Part shown: in pieces, positions 1 through 15,400 of the stretch
Numbering within the stretch: the first letter of the stretch is position 1
How the letters are laid out: each line of letters starts with the position of its first letter
NCBI RefSeq assembly: GCF_018143015.1
Contig: NC_054741.1
Coordinates: 63,338,697 to 63,402,696 of the forward strand
Reading direction: 5' to 3'
Source: Lytechinus variegatus
Lineage: Eukaryota > Echinodermata > Echinoidea > Temnopleuroida > Toxopneustidae
DNA length: 64,000 bases
Made by a program: the position numbers and the translations under genes
Notes under the pieces: model-generated
What the model saw: only the letters and a program-made list of their open reading frames with translations
Databases searched by the model: none
What the model was told of the DNA's origin: nothing

Positions 1-184
1 AGGTTATAGATGTAAACAAAAAATGATTTGCATTTCTAGCTAAAGCACAACTGGGCATCAAACACACATGAGGTGCAATGGCCATTCAATATCCATGTTA
101 ATGCTAAACAAAGAGTTTAAGAAACCGTACAAGATTGAAAGGCTACAGGCTTCTCAGGGAAATGACACATCATTTGGTGCTCAC

Positions 185-454
185 CTAACTGCAGAGCTCC
201 TTTGATCTGCTCCAGGCCAGACCTTCTCTCCGCTTCATTCCTGAACCTCCTCCTGATGACCGGGAAGACCTTGAGTTCCCAGGCTCGGACTAACAACGAT
301 ACATGGTCCTGCTGTCCGTCCCCATCCCTTTCTTCTTCATCGGAGTCATCCTGGGCAGAGGACAGGGCCGTCTGGTGAGGGGAAAGACCCGACGTCGTGA
401 AATCGGCGTACACCCCAGGTAGGCTGTACAGCTGGGATTCAGTAACGTCATAGT
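185..454 (-). CDS. HECTD4: HECTD4 exon 47 (last exon in window)
   Basis: Residues 2596-2686. DYDVTESQLYSLPGVYADFT is followed by an acidic run (DDSDEEERDGDGQQD), then LLVRAWELKVFPVIRRRFRN and EQIKGALQLG, a highly conserved HECTD4 stretch. The donor GTGAGC leaves one base of the next codon. Positions 1-184 are the start of the next intron. Confidence 0.94.
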
Positions 455-3400
455 CTGTGCAGTTAATGGGTTAAACGAGAATGATTGAAGATTTTAAGAG
501 GTGCCAAAACAATGGAGGATGAAGTTTGAGTTGAAAAGCTATTGAAAGACATTTACAACAAAGCTTTCAGAAGTTTTTACAATATAGTCTCCTATGAAAT
601 GTGTCTTTTCAACCCATACTTTCAACAACACACTATGACACATGTCTTGTGTAACAAATTGTTTATTGACATGGGTTTTCACATCATAAGTATTCAACAT
701 TTTAGTACACAAGTTTTTTTAAAACAATAAAAAGACTTCAACATTATCTTGTACATCATGTTTTTTCATACATAAGTCTTCTACAGCATTTTCTACAACA
801 AATGATTATAACATGAAATAATTCTTCACCAAAAATACGAAAATATTTGGTTACACCAACTGAAAATGATTCACCTTCATTACTTGAGTGCATTTCACAG
901 AAAAGAAAGAGAAAACAACTATATTCATATAAAGTTCAACAAACTGACAAGTGACCAATATTCGATGAATAGTTTTATAAGCAAAAAATTGAAAGAGAGA
1001 TGGCATCAGCTTTAAGTATCTGGACACACATACCCGCCAATTTTTTATCTCAAATCATTTATAAATGTGTTATTTAAAGTCTTTCTATATCTCAACCAAC
1101 TATCATCGAGACACACTACTGATTTAACAACCTGAAACTCCGAGTTGAATATTGTTGCTGCAGTTAAAGTATCTGAATTTCAAAAACATATTTCATCAAT
1201 TAATGTTCCTTCTCCTCTAAATCCCAGCTCCTATCTCAATAAAACCATTATGCCATTTCAAAGAAAAGAAAATCATACTCTGTAGTGAGCAATGATTTGG
1301 CACAGTGTGAACATTTGGATTTTATTTAGATACAAAGCATTCTCACCCCAGCCGAGGTGTCCTACCTTTCTTTGGTTTTTGTGGAGTTGCCAATTTGAAT
1401 GATATCCCTGGAGCAGTACTGATCATTGGAGATGCCTGTTCAGTGGAAGGAGTCGATGGAGGGGTGGGCTCCTTATCACTGTCGCTCTCCCCCATCATAG
1501 CGAATGGAAGAGCCCCAAAATTAGCAGTAATCTCCTCCAGGGAGTCCGATGATTCGAGCGCTGCCGTGTGGTGACAGTGGCCATCCACATAGGCGAATGG
1601 CCTATTACCAAAGTTGACTCGGACCTGTGTGTTCTGTTCGAAGGAAAAAAGTATCTTGCATTTTTTATGGTACTTAATGCTCAATCTGTATTCTAAACAG
1701 ATGACCAGAATACAAAATTCTTCTGCAAACCACCTACAGTGGATTGGTCATTGTAAATGGCAGTGATTATTTTACCTGATTGCCATTAAAGAAAGCATGA
1801 ATGCCTGTCAGCAAGCAACCAGAGGACTGACAGCTTAAGGTCTTCTCCGAGGTACCTGGTAATGAGGATTAATGCCTCCCCCAGTGTAGGGGCTACCAAC
1901 AGGAACATCATCATCACCATCATCATCACCAGCACCATCGCCATAATCACCATAATCAACATCATCATCATCAAAATCATCATCAGCATCATCATCATTT
2001 AATATCAACCAACCTACCTTCTTCTGAACATGTACGACCGGCCACAGCCCTCCACTAACCTCCTCCAGGGTAGGGGCAAACTTGTGACCGTTCAGGGTCA
2101 TGAAGATATGACCAGCTCCACCTGACCCGTTCATAGGTGAAGGGTCATCGTTCTGTTGCCATCCCATTCCAATGACATCACCAACCTTGAGAGTGATGTC
2201 CAGGCGGACGCTCTTCCAGCGCAGGAGACTCGCCCCGCTGTAATGAATGGCATGCCCACTCCTGTGAAAAGTAATTGAATAGGTAATATTCAGATCGATT
2301 CACATTCAATATTATTTGGTGAGTTGAGGCATTGCAAAAAAAATGAATATTTATTTGTGGTCCCTAAATCAATCATATGCCTCACAATAATTGCAAATTT
2401 GTAATTGATTACTGATCTGCTTCTGATTTTCTAGATCTTATCATTAAAAGAGTGCATATAGATTTGCAAAAAGATTGCAACATTTTGTTGCAATTTCTTA
2501 ACACAAGCCTCACATTCGTGTTTTCCAGTCTCCATGGATTTTTGAAAACTGACAAAAATCTTAGCCATTCAGACTATACACATAATATTAATGGTCTGAT
2601 GACTACATGTGTTTGATGTTGGTCTAGTTTGGAATTGACATGTACATAATGGAAGTAAATGAAAAGCATACATGTACATGTCCAAACCCCTGTTGTGAGA
2701 CCTTCCTTAAAGGTCAAATCCACCTCAGAAAAATGTTAATTTGAATAAATAGAGAAAAATCAAACAAGCATTATGCTGAAAATTTCATCAAAATCGGATG
2801 TGAAATAAGAAAGTTACGATATTTTAAAGTTTCTCTTATTTTTCACAAAACAGTGATATGCACAACTCACAACTTTTTGATAAGGTGGATTTGTCCTTTA
2901 AATGATTGGTCTCATGATTTCTAGTTCAAATGAAAGGTTACAATGCTCTCAAATTATCATGGAATAAGCAATTCATGGATTAAAGTTAGAATGGAGGAAA
3001 TTGGTGTCGTATGTACTAAAAGGCAGATTATTTCATGGGCATGCCCTGTTATTCAATACTGAAATAAAATCTCATACTCACACAGGGAACAGCACAGTTC
3101 CAATCGGGTTGGTCCAGTTGTTAGCACCATCCTTCTTCTCTGCAGGAGGGGCCAGGCCCATCGAAACATTAGGACCAGAATCTTCCGCAGCATCGCCATA
3201 AGAACAGATCTCAAGCTCCCAGTAAAAAGAAGTTGCCTATATAAGAGAATAATAATAATAATAATAGGCATTCATATAGCTCCATCTATTCAGCTATAAT
3301 CATTTCCAAGGCTCTCTAATATTACCTCTCTTTAGCCCAAGCTGCTGCTTCCAACGGTCAGTGCAATCAAAGTATTAGTCCTGTAGGGTACCCATCACCT

Positions 3401-6400
3401 CACCTGGGGCCCGTTTCATAGAGCTCTTTGTAAGTTAGGAATTACTTTACACACGACCGGTGATCCTTTCTTTTGCTATGTGTTATCCATATGTAATTGA
3501 GTTATGACCTAAGAACATGTTCCAGTCACGCGTAAAGCTGTTCGTAACTTTACGAACAGCTTTATGAAACACCCACCAGGGTTAGTTAGGAGCAGAATAC
3601 TTTGAATTAATTTCTTGCTGAAAGGAAAACATGTCCTACATCCAACAGAAGAAGAGTACTTCATACACATTTTAAGTGCATTCTTTGAAGTACAATACAA
3701 AACAAATATGATTATTATTAATATTTCATTCAGCATTTAACCAAAATAAATGAATACGAGAAAACACAGAGACAAACTCAATTCAGGATGTTTACATTGA
3801 TGGTCCACTTTGCCAAAGAAAAGTAAAAAATATTGTGGCTTTTTGCCCTGATATAGACATGTATGGCAACATTTTCATGAATAAAAACATATACACCTAC
3901 TTTAAACAAAACAACAATAATTTCAAAAGAAAAAGCAATTGTTTAAAAATTGAAATAATATGACCTATAATTTACATGATGAATTTATGACTAGACTTAC
4001 TTTATCGTTTTTCGCAGGGTGATCTGGACCCCATCTTACAAAAAATATGCAATAGATTTAAACAAAACCCTCAAATTTCAAATGAGAAATAGAGTACTAG
4101 ACCAACTGCTAGAAGACCAAGTAAAAATATCATGTTATACCTGTTGAGGTACTGACTGAGTTGCATAGCACATCACACCGGCTGGTAGACCACCGGAGGT
4201 CACGGGGTCGCCTAGAAAGGTCAAGGAGGTCATGCATCGCGAGAAGAGACAGGCCTTAATCGGTGGGTAGGAACGGCTTGGGTCAAGGGTCATGTCATGA
4301 ACCTGGAAACATCAATTGAGAAGATGTGTATTAGCAGAAGAAAACCTGAAGTTCAACCATTTTTCTTCTTCCTTTTCAAAACAAGAAGTTATTACTGTTA
4401 ATAATGTGCAATTATCAATGATAATAAGAATGTCAAATTACACATAAATGGATTTCTTTTTCCAACCAAAATACACAGAACAATATATATGACAATCTTG
4501 ATAAAATTACCTTACATCAATCAATGAATAGTATAAAAAATAACTCAACATTTTTTATTTATAAAAGATATATCATGAATTCAGTCTCTTCATTATTGAT
4601 GAAAAAAAAATGTTGCACTTAACTGACTTTTTCATGAAGTTTTTCAGCACTGACAAGTTGTCAATTCCGAAATTTACCATTGTACAGCACTTACAAAACT
4701 GCTAATACAGTAAGTGTTAGGCACTATAGTGTTGGGCACTATATAAGCACATATATTTCTTTCTGTAATCATTTATTTAAGAATAAGACCCTGAACCATT
4801 GACACTATAAAAAGTACAGCATAGTGACGTGACTTACACTAGAGATGTTTTGCTTGGCTGGTGGTGTAGGAGGCCTGGCACAGTCTCTATACAGCATTCT
4901 CAGTTTCTCACATTGGGCAACTACTACCTTCTGTCTCTCACCTGTAACAAAAACACATATGTGTACACAGCACTGCAGTATTTCCTAGAATAACAATTAG
5001 TTTAACACAGGCAGGATACATGAGCTACTTTTTAGTCTTTGAGTGTTACAAATGCATTTTGGAGAACATGAAAAGGCAATCTCATTATTTTCAAATTCAT
5101 GACACATAAAATCTATAAACCTAATACTACGGAGGGGGGGGCATATTTTTTTTTCTTTTTGAACATGTGCGCACTTTTATTTATTTGATGGCAACTAAAG
5201 GAGCAATGTATATAAAAATGCCTTAGTGAAGGGCCATGCCGGCATTAAACCCTAGACTTTCATGGTGTAGTCTGGCGCCACAGACCACTTGGCCACGGCA
5301 CATGGCCAGTGTGGGGGGCATATTGGCCCATAAAGGGATATCTTTACAAACTTTATATGGGCAATATATAACTGTGTGGAAAAGTTTGAAGAGGGTGTTG
5401 GCTCAAGTCCGCTGTTTCTTTATGAATAGAAGACTACATCAAAGGGTGAACTGGCTTGAAGTAGCTTCAGACCAGAACATACCTGTACCACATTGTTGAG
5501 AAAGAGACTTGAGCACCTCTAAGGGTCGGTTGGTCTGCATCACAAACTCTGAGGCAAAGTTAGAATCACCCATGTGATGAGCAAGGACTGCACAAGCTCT
5601 GTAATGTAATAATAATAATAAAGGGTATTTATATTGCGCACTTATCCACCCTGTTAGGTGCTCAAGGCGCTCCTATATTACCCAGCTAAGCCTGGGTCGA
5701 GTGCAGCACAATGTGGATAAATTTCTTGCTGAAGGAAATTACGCCATGGCTGGGAATCGAATCCACAACCCTCTGTTTCAAAGTCAGAACACTTCTCCAC
5801 TGGGCCACAATGCTTCGTAATGTTTAATGATATAGAGATCAAACAAAAGCAATGATTTTGTAGACCCTGCTTAATGGCATTTCAACTTCTAAATCATATT
5901 ATATTACAAATTTACAAAATGTTCAAACATACATGTAAATGTACATTGAAATGCGCAAGAGCTTCGTATGAATTTTATGAAGACACAGTAAAAATTGTTA
6001 TATAATTAACACACATGCAGCTCTCATTTAATTAAATCAGATCTATCAGATGACTGAAGGCAGAAAATGTAAATGGCTACTTAAATTAAGTTCAAGTTAT
6101 TAATTTTGTTTTAATCTGATTTCGGATCAGCATACTTAAGCAACTCATGAAAATGAAATTCATGAAAATGAAATTCATGTTAGTTCCATGCATGATGCCT
6201 TGCAAATAACAGATAGCCTACATTGCTTGTCCTCATTTGATAAACCTGACAATTTTAGCAATGGATGGGACCATACCTTGAGCTGATCTCGGCCAGCACC
6301 CGACACGTTGCCATAGCTTGACTGTTGCCATCATCTTCAGCAGGGAGGGGTACTAGCATGGGGCACACGCCCTGGCCATCCTGGGGGAGGAGGAGGCTGT

Positions 6401-9400
6401 GTAAGGCTGTTACCAGCTTCTCAGTGATTGACAGCTGCTGGAGAGGGAGTACCTTAGTGGATACAACATGAACAAAAAAATCAGTAAAAGTTTCAACTTT
6501 AGAGACAATTTTTTTTTAAATCATGCAACATTTTGTAAGTGTACATCAGACCAAAAATTGCTCAAAAATGTGATTTTTGGCAAATGCAAATTATGTTTTC
6601 AGCTAAAATTCATAAAATGTATCCTTACTTTCACATTTATTGGATGAATATTTTTTTCATTTTCTTCATCATCAGACTTACAATGCTGCTGAAAAAATTT
6701 GAAAAACAAAGAAATACATAAGAAATTTTTTAAACAAAATATCCATAGGAAAACATGTTGATACTGAGTTTTTGACATAAATTCTATCAGAACCCTACAA
6801 AGACTCTGTAAATTAGAAGGATAGCAGTTTTAGGCCTCAATTAATTAATTGCAATGTTTGGGTTTATTCTAGGTGGCATAAGTCTGATAACAGATAACAT
6901 TCATGAAATTGCAAATCTGAATGACTTACAATGTTTTTAGGGGGTATAAGCCTGCTGATAGATACATCCATAGGATTGCTAATCTTCGGGATATCATCGG
7001 CCTTGACAGAAACAGAAGCGATTCCTTGATGCTCAGCTAAACTCAATACATGAGCTTCTAACGGCACACAGCCATCTCCAACAATCTGAACAGAAAATAG
7101 AGAATATCATTAATACCTGGGCCCCATCTTACGAAGAGTTACGATTGATCAAATCAATTGAATTTCTATGGAAATCCATCAGTGTCATAATTTTTCTACA
7201 GGAAATTTGAACAATGTCCAGATAAACATAAGAAATCATTAGGGAAAATGCTTGATGTCAGCAACATGATGGCCAATTAAACAATAGCATGGTTAAGCTA
7301 AAAAAATTCAAATAATTGGATCACTGACCTAATTTGTTCATTACCTATTCATTTACTTAGTTGTTTGATCCTCAAATAAAAACAAATAAGAAAATCCATA
7401 ATGTACATAATATGCAATATTTGTATTGCCCTTATTATAAAATCATCATAAGCACTGTACACCTTGCTTGTATCTTATTTTTTTTCATAATATTCTTTAC
7501 TAAAAGTTAAGTGTCTTATAACAGAAAAAGGCTTCTTTTTTTAGTCAAATGGTACATATTATTTTAATTATTTCTTTCTTTCATTCTTTGTTGCTGGATA
7601 ACATCTGCTATAATATGAACTCATATAGATTCCTTCCTAACTTTCTTTAATTATACTGACATTGTTCTTAAGTTCAATACTTTCTGAAATGGGTAAGAAT
7701 GCAATAATACAAGAAACTGAAGTGAATCACACGCTTCCAATAATGCATTAGTGCATTGCCTCGAGAGGGGGCTGCAGGATGTGCATCAAATAAATTCCTT
7801 CAATAAGTACCTGAGCTGTTGATCCCATCTTGACGCAGTCTTGGAAACCACCGAGGGCACAGAATGCTGCCACCACTTGACGACAGGTGGAGAGGAGCTT
7901 CTCAATGTCTGGTCCTTGCGGCTGTGAGGCTAGCAGGGTCATGTGACTGGACTGTTGTGATACGAGCAGAGGCACTTGACACAAGGCATGTGATAGGACC
8001 TACATGGAAAGAACGAAATGAATTTTTCTTTCGTTACGATAGACAGCCAAGATCTTTGAAAGTCCCCCCGCTCCCAAATATCCCAATTTTAACAGTATTA
8101 AACCAATCTTTAGACTCTGAAATGTCTGAACACAATATATGCAAATTTTGAACTCGATCATGAACACTGAATGTATCTGACAGCAAAAATTTCAAAAAAC
8201 AAGAAAAATAAGTCATTTTCACTGACCCTCTCTACAGCAGATGCCCATATCTTGGCTGTGTTAGATTCAGGTGCTGTTAGCAAGCTATGCATGAGAGCTA
8301 TGACCTCAGACGCCATGCTGTGAGCAACATGGCCACTGATGAAAGGTCGCACTGGGTCCGTTCTGCAAAGAAGAAAATGAGACAGCTTATATGAATGTAG
8401 GCGTTATTTCATGATGCATCTTGTCTCAGTAATTGCAAAAATGGTTCAATAATGATGATAATAATAATAACAATAATCATAATAATAATAACAATCATCA
8501 TAATTATAATAATAATAATAATAATAACAACAATAACAATAATGATAACAACAATAATAATATAGTGGATTAAAGGAGCACAGAAACTATTTAACAACCA
8601 ATAGAAGTTAGCTCTGCTACTTTGCAATCCATTGCAACACACAAAAAATCTTTGTGTAGCATTTATATTTTTTACATAGGAATGAACAGTTGTAGTTGAG
8701 CGCTTTTCTCTTATGACCAAAAAGGCCAATCAAATTTGGTAAACAAAAATTTTTCCATGGATGTTTTTTTTATTTGTAAACATTAAATGACAGTGCTTTC
8801 CTGACTTCCAGTGGTAATTACACTATTGCAGAGTTTTGGGGCTATACATGCAGATGCACAATCACCTAATGTTACTTTTGTTTTGAGAGATGGGACCTGA
8901 TTAAAGCTCCCCAAATCCCTACATGTGGCTTGTTGAAGGCATTTTTTCTTCTTCTTAGGGGAGCCAACTTTACAGTATAGCTGTATATTGTCTCCATTTT
9001 CATTCTTTGGATGGTTAAGGAAAACCATGATGATAATAATAGATATAGGCATTTATATAGTGCCATCTATCTAGAAATATTCTATTCCGAGGTGCGTTGC
9101 TATTATTATTATTCCCGGCCTTAGCTCGAGCTGCCTTTCAGCGCTCATGCATTCAAGGAACTTATCCTGCCGGGTACCCATTCACTTCACCTGGGTTGAG
9201 TGCAGCATAGTGTGGATAAATTTCTTGCTGAGGGAAATTACGCCATGGCTGGGATTCAAACCCACGACCCTCTGTTTCAAAGTCAGAAAACTAATGATAT
9301 ATATTACTATACATACTATATATATATGATATATCTTTGAAACCAAATTATAAATCTTTATATACAAGTGACAATCAATCATGAAAACTGAGAGAGACAA

Positions 9401-12400
9401 TATTACCAATACTGCTCATACTGACCAAAATCTATGAGCCTCTATGTAACATTAATTGGAGGGGGTGGAAAATGTGAGGCAACTGTACCTGGCAAGTTCA
9501 GCATTCTTTTCTCTGCAAACAGCTTCGGCAGTGACCTTGAGTTTCTCCTTGTTATTGTTCTCACTGTCAGTGGTCTCCGTCGGAGCGCCTACACTCACCA
9601 AGAAACCGGCCTGTGCTAGCTTGCCTGCTTTCTGTATCGCCGTCGCTGCATCCTCCGTGAAGAGCTCAGCCTTGCCATTCTAAATAAACAAACATGAACA
9701 GGTATCAGTAGAACATAATCAGGACCTTGTCTCACAAGTATTGTGATTGATTTCATTGTGAAGCGCTGTGGCCCAGTGGATTAGTCCCCGTACTTTGAAA
9801 CAGAGGGTCACAGGTTCAAATCCCAGCCATGGCGTTATTTCCTTCAGCAAGAAATCTATCCACAGTGTGCTGCACTCAACCCAAGTGAGGTAAATGGGCA
9901 CCGGCAGGCAGTAATTCCTCAAAAAACTGTGAGCACTGGAATCAGTAGCCAAGCTTAGCTGGGTAATGTAGTAGTGCCTTAAGCACCTAACGAGGTGAAT
10001 AAGTGCGATATACAACTATCTTAAATTATTATCATTATTTAATTATTACTATTTAATTGCTATAAAATATGAAAAGCCATTGAAGACGTGAATCATCATC
10101 TAAGAGGGGAATGAAATGAAAATTTGTAAGCAAAGGCACATGTTGACTGCCAGTTGTCTTCTAAGATTTCAATCAATTAATCCAAGTTGTGGGTTGGTCA
10201 TTGGAGGTGCACACCATTTTTAATCTGTTACCATTTTTTTTTCTTTCTTAATGAGTTTTGTCACACATTGTGTTATTATGCCTATTGAATTTTTTATCCC
10301 ATGTAAAGTTAAATTCAGAACACAGCGAGCTTAGAAATGCCCGTATTAAGCACCCTATAAATGTTTTGTATTATTATTATCATTGTAAAATACAAATATG
10401 ATCTGAATTTCAGCTTACTGTATGCATGTTACGATCCATACGTAGAACCTTTTCCATGTTAGCTCCACTCCCAAGCCTGAATGGACGACCCTCAGAACTG
10501 GAAAAAAAAATTATAATCTCTCTCAATATATGACCATCAGCTCATAAAATGAACATCATTTCCCATGTAAAAATTGTTTCAATTGTACATTCTTTTGATA
10601 TAAAAAATTCAATTCAAGAAAATGATGATGAAAAGCTACAGGTTACCACGTACCTCAGAAGAGCCTGGATGACTTCCCGAGATGACTGATCCTCTCTCTT
10701 ATGAAGGAAGACGGAGAGGCGGCCATCTTGGTCCTCCAGATCATCCTCTCTATCAGGAATAAAGCTCACTGATGATAGATGACCAAGCTGCTCCGGAGCT
10801 AGGATTGTCTGACATCCTGAGGGAATCAAGCAATGGGTGGAAATAGACATACTGAGAACTCATCTTAAGGGGGAACCTCACCACAATATAAAACTGGTTA
10901 TTAAAAATTCAGGAAATTAAAGAAACGTATTTTGGCATAAGTCTTTCCAAGAAAGAATTGCACATTTCTGAAAATTCTAATTTGTCATGTCACATGTGAG
11001 CAGTACCCCCATTATGGTTGGTCATATGATACAAATCCCACAAAATACCCTTTTCGCAAAGTCAGAGCTTTGGCATTGTTGATGTCATAGATAGGAAACT
11101 ATGCTTGCACAAGGCATGGGGTTTGATGTATGCCATTCCCCATTTTCAATTTCTGAATCTATTCAAGAATCATATTGAATTCTTTCAACCAATGCATGAA
11201 TTTTAAGAAAATGAAATAGACGAGGAAGTTGAGTAGACTTGGACTGAATTGAAATGGAAGTATTGCACTTATTTTCCTGGCTATAGCCCTGCTCCAGGAC
11301 TCCAAGATGCTGAAAACATACCAGAAACATGACAACATCACATGCCATGATCCTGATATCAACTGGGGTCCATTTCATAAAGCTGTTCGTAAGTTAAGAG
11401 CGACTTTAAGAATGACTGGTAAACCTTTATTACGGGCTAAACCATTGCCAATGGTGTATATCATTTACCACAAGAAAGGATCACCAGTCGTTCTTCAAGT
11501 CGCTCTTAACTTATGAACAGCTTTATGAAACACCCACCAGGTTCCTTACCTGGGACTACACAATCCCCAAGCTTGGCTAGTAGTAGACTGGCAATACGAG
11601 CAGGCGGGTCACTTGTAGTCACGCCCCCTTCTCCACCGGCAGCAGAAGCCAGCTCCGCCCCCCACGCTGGCAGCTGAACATGGGCGCAGTCCTGGGCACT
11701 CATCAGAGGGAGCGCTACTCGGCACAGCTGGAGGATGATCAGAACAAGTTTGGGAGACGGGCGCTGGTCGAGGAGAAGAGATAGAAGCTTAGAGACGCAA
11801 GCTGGCTGGCTTAGGATGGCACGACCCATACGACTCCTATATGATGGGGAAAAGCAATTAGTGAGGTTAATCTCTACTTACAAATGTACAACCTAAACGA
11901 GAGCTTAATCCAATCAGGGGCCATATTGTTTTTGCTCAATAGTCGGCCTCTCAAAAAAAAAATCCAGCTGAATCCACACCTACCTCTTCCAAAGAGCTTG
12001 TATCAAAGACATATACATACTTCTATCGTACTTGTTTTTCCCATATGATGGAGAAAAGCAATTAGTGAGGTTAATCTCTACTTACAAATGTACAACCTAA
12101 AACATGAACTTAATCCAATCAGGGACAATATTGTTTTTGCTCAATAGTCGGCCTCTCAAAAAAAAAATCCAGCTGAATCCACACCTACCTCTTCCAGAGA
12201 GCTTGTATCAAAGACATGTACATATACATACTTGAATCATATTTGTTTTTATGACTTGTAAGTTCTTACTGAGAGAATAAAACAATTTGAATATGAAATC
12301 TGAATTTGTATACGTGTTAGCGACTGTTATAAATGAAATCTTGTTTTTATTGCTAACCTAGATAAGTTATTCAGTAGACTAAGAACCTCCTGTAGGGCCT

Positions 12401-15400
12401 CACTTCCCGCTGCCTCATTGCCACAGCTCTCCGTCGCTCGAGCAAGGTGATTGGTCAGAAGCAAAGACACCTGACGAGCAAGACCCGCATATCCCAAAGC
12501 ATCCTGGGATACCTCATCTGTTTCCCACGATACACAGCGGTTAGCAAGCACCTTGGATTGAACACAGAAGGTATGAATGTCAAAATGTGTGTTCCACACA
12601 CAGTACACTAGGAACACAATATTTATGGAGTGCCCTTTATCATCTCTTTCAATAAAAACTTCTTTTTTTTAAATCATGTAATGAAAAGTTTTTCAAAAAA
12701 ATCAATTTTGTTATGAAAATGAGGAAAAAAAGGAAAATGCAAGGATACAATAAATTTCAATGGAATTATTTTGTCCACTATCATTGTCAGAAATATCTAA
12801 CTAAAGAGATGATACCTAGCATTCCATAGAAATTAGGAACAAAGTTCTTGTTAAGTCTGGGTAAACCTGGCTTTAATATTTAGAATGCCACCCCCATGTA
12901 CAATTTTCCTTTACATTATGTTTCAACTCAGCTTCAGTTGGTCTGAAATTACAAAATTATAACTAATATGGTAATAATTCTTTGCATTTGTTGTTAAAAA
13001 CAAATCTTAAGTTCAACAAATAGAGGGCGCTTTGGAATCTATTTACTTTAATTGTATCATCATACTTTTGGTATTTTCATCTATAAAATGTCTTCTTAAT
13101 TTCTCATGTTGCTTAAAGTTTGGCCAACCAAGATGTGAGATGGCCTTACCTGGAAGCCTGCCCAAGCCAATGCCGAGACCCTCTGACCACTTGACTGAGA
13201 TTCTGGCCTTGACGGCTGACCAGATGAATGACCAAGGCTACATAGTCTGTCCAGTAAACTGACCAACTGACTATCAACCAGGCACTTCTCTTCACTCCTG
13301 TTCCATCAAAAATAATTCATTAAATAAACTTGAAACTTGAAGGGCAATTCCATAAAATTAACAGCCAATTTATACATCTGACCCCCCCCCAAAAAAAAAA
13401 ATTGAGAGAATGAATAGAAGAATAGAAGATAATGAATGAACAAATAATAATAGAACGAATTACTATAAATAACAGAATAAATAACGTACATGCATAAGCA
13501 GCGTTCTCGCCAGAAAAAAATTCACCCATGTCGGGGACTTGTGCTGCCACTCCTGGGGGGTGGGTGCGTGTCGCTGAAATTTTACGCATGGTTCCACTTG
13601 GTCTCCATTTCCGCAGGCATGGTGTTTGAACCATGCGTATTATACACTGGCGAGAACGCTGTGCATAAGTGAATGATCAAAGTATGAACTACAGAATGAC
13701 AAAACTGTAAATGATACTGCACACCAATAATCTACAAGTTTTCACACCAATACAGGTTGACCTACCTTGTGTATGGGATGGTACATAGGAGTCCTATACT
13801 GTAAGCACAATCAGTTGGATGATGAGTAGCAAGTTGAACAATGGCCGTCATAGCGTCTGAAAAGGCCTGTCTAACAGTCTCAACAAAACCACCGCACTTC
13901 AGGTCATCTATCCTGTGGTGATATGATGAGATGTTAAGGTTGTTTGACTATGCTTTATGATGCATTCCAACAAAATACATAACAGAACATTGACATGGTG
14001 TATTGCATAACATGAAATAGAAATTATAGTCAAACTTATAATAATATGTCCATTTATATAGCACTGTTACTATGTGCATGAATTACACTCAACTGTGCTT
14101 TGATAAATGGTATCATATTATTACCCCAGCCGTAGCTGAGCCGCCATATCGGCGCTAAAGCATCGAGGCATAAATCCTACCGGGTACCCATTCACCTCAC
14201 CTGGGTCGAGAGCAGCACAATATGGTTAAATTTCGTGCTGAAGGAAAACACACCATGGCTGGGATTCGAACCCTTATCCCTCTGATTGAAAGACAAGAGT
14301 CGTAACCACTAGACCACAATGTAATAACAGTGATATAACACATAGGAGAAGGCGGGGTAAGTTGTGACACTTTTTGCATTTTGCATGTTAGAATTGATAT
14401 GACTAGTACTATTGTAAAAATAAGTACCTTGCCTTTAAATTTGATTCTTGGGAAATGTTTTTCACCTACATATAACTTTCTACCCCCACACTGAAAGTCA
14501 TCGTGACCTTTGAAAAAACCGATGTCAAATGGCTCAACTTGCCCCATATATGGGGTAAGTTGTGCCACCATCTGGGGGTAAGTTGAGCCACAAAAACTAT
14601 GTACAAAATGAATGGGGGAGAACCAGCATGTCAATTTTTTGTTTTAAGTCTTTTCACTTGCTAATTCTCTATAATACTAACATCCTTTAAAAGGAAAAGA
14701 GCAGTCATGTAAATTTGCTCCTTTCAGCCTGCATTTCAATTGATTTTTATGGTTTGTTTGTTTTTTAAGATACATTACCATAAGAATTACCATGGCTCAA
14801 CTTGCCCCATACTGTTTGGCTCAACTTACCCCAGTCCAAACTTAGTGCGATAATTTTGTATCCACACATTTATTATGCATCTATCATATAAAAGACTATG
14901 ACAAGAATGAAGATCCAAACCTGGACTAACAATGTTGTTATCATGTCTTTACTATATTTAAAGACGTGTGTGTGAATAAAGTACTTATCTATTTCACACT
15001 CTTTACTACTTTTTTGGCTGAAATTCATACTTTTCCCTCTAAAAAACTACTTTTTGTTTCAAAGTGGAAAACAATGTGGTGGGGTTAGGGGTTATGCTAT
15101 GGGTCATCAATACATGACACCACCACAATGTCTGACTCATTCATTATTGGCCTGGGGCTGGTGGCTCAACTTGCCCCTATGCTCAACTTACACCGCCTTC
15201 CCCTACAATTCTTTCAATATTAATTAAAATTAATTTAATAATATTATTTCAATATTAATTTGTAAAACATCAACAGCCAATGTGTTCCATCATATCTTAT
15301 TCCATGGAAAATAATTTACCTAGGTCCCTGCTGCAAGACGGATGTTATAGCGGTCACTAGATGAGCATAGCCCTCTGAACGACCAGCAGTGGTCATCAAT

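Noticed and set aside
1347..1365. Alternative donor GTGAGA for exon 46
   Set aside because: Using it leaves two bases and does not match the phase of exon 47.
3998..4020. Possible micro-exon between HECTD4 exons 43 and 44
   Set aside because: It has an AG and a GTAAGT but would be 23 nt and break the frame; exons 43 and 44 already join in phase with a continuous family match.
8409..8729. Minus-strand 106-codon ORF with isoleucine run
   Set aside because: Translation of an AAT microsatellite.
14197..14634. 145-codon minus-strand ORF
   Set aside because: Spans a SINE head and a TIR element; no domain visible.
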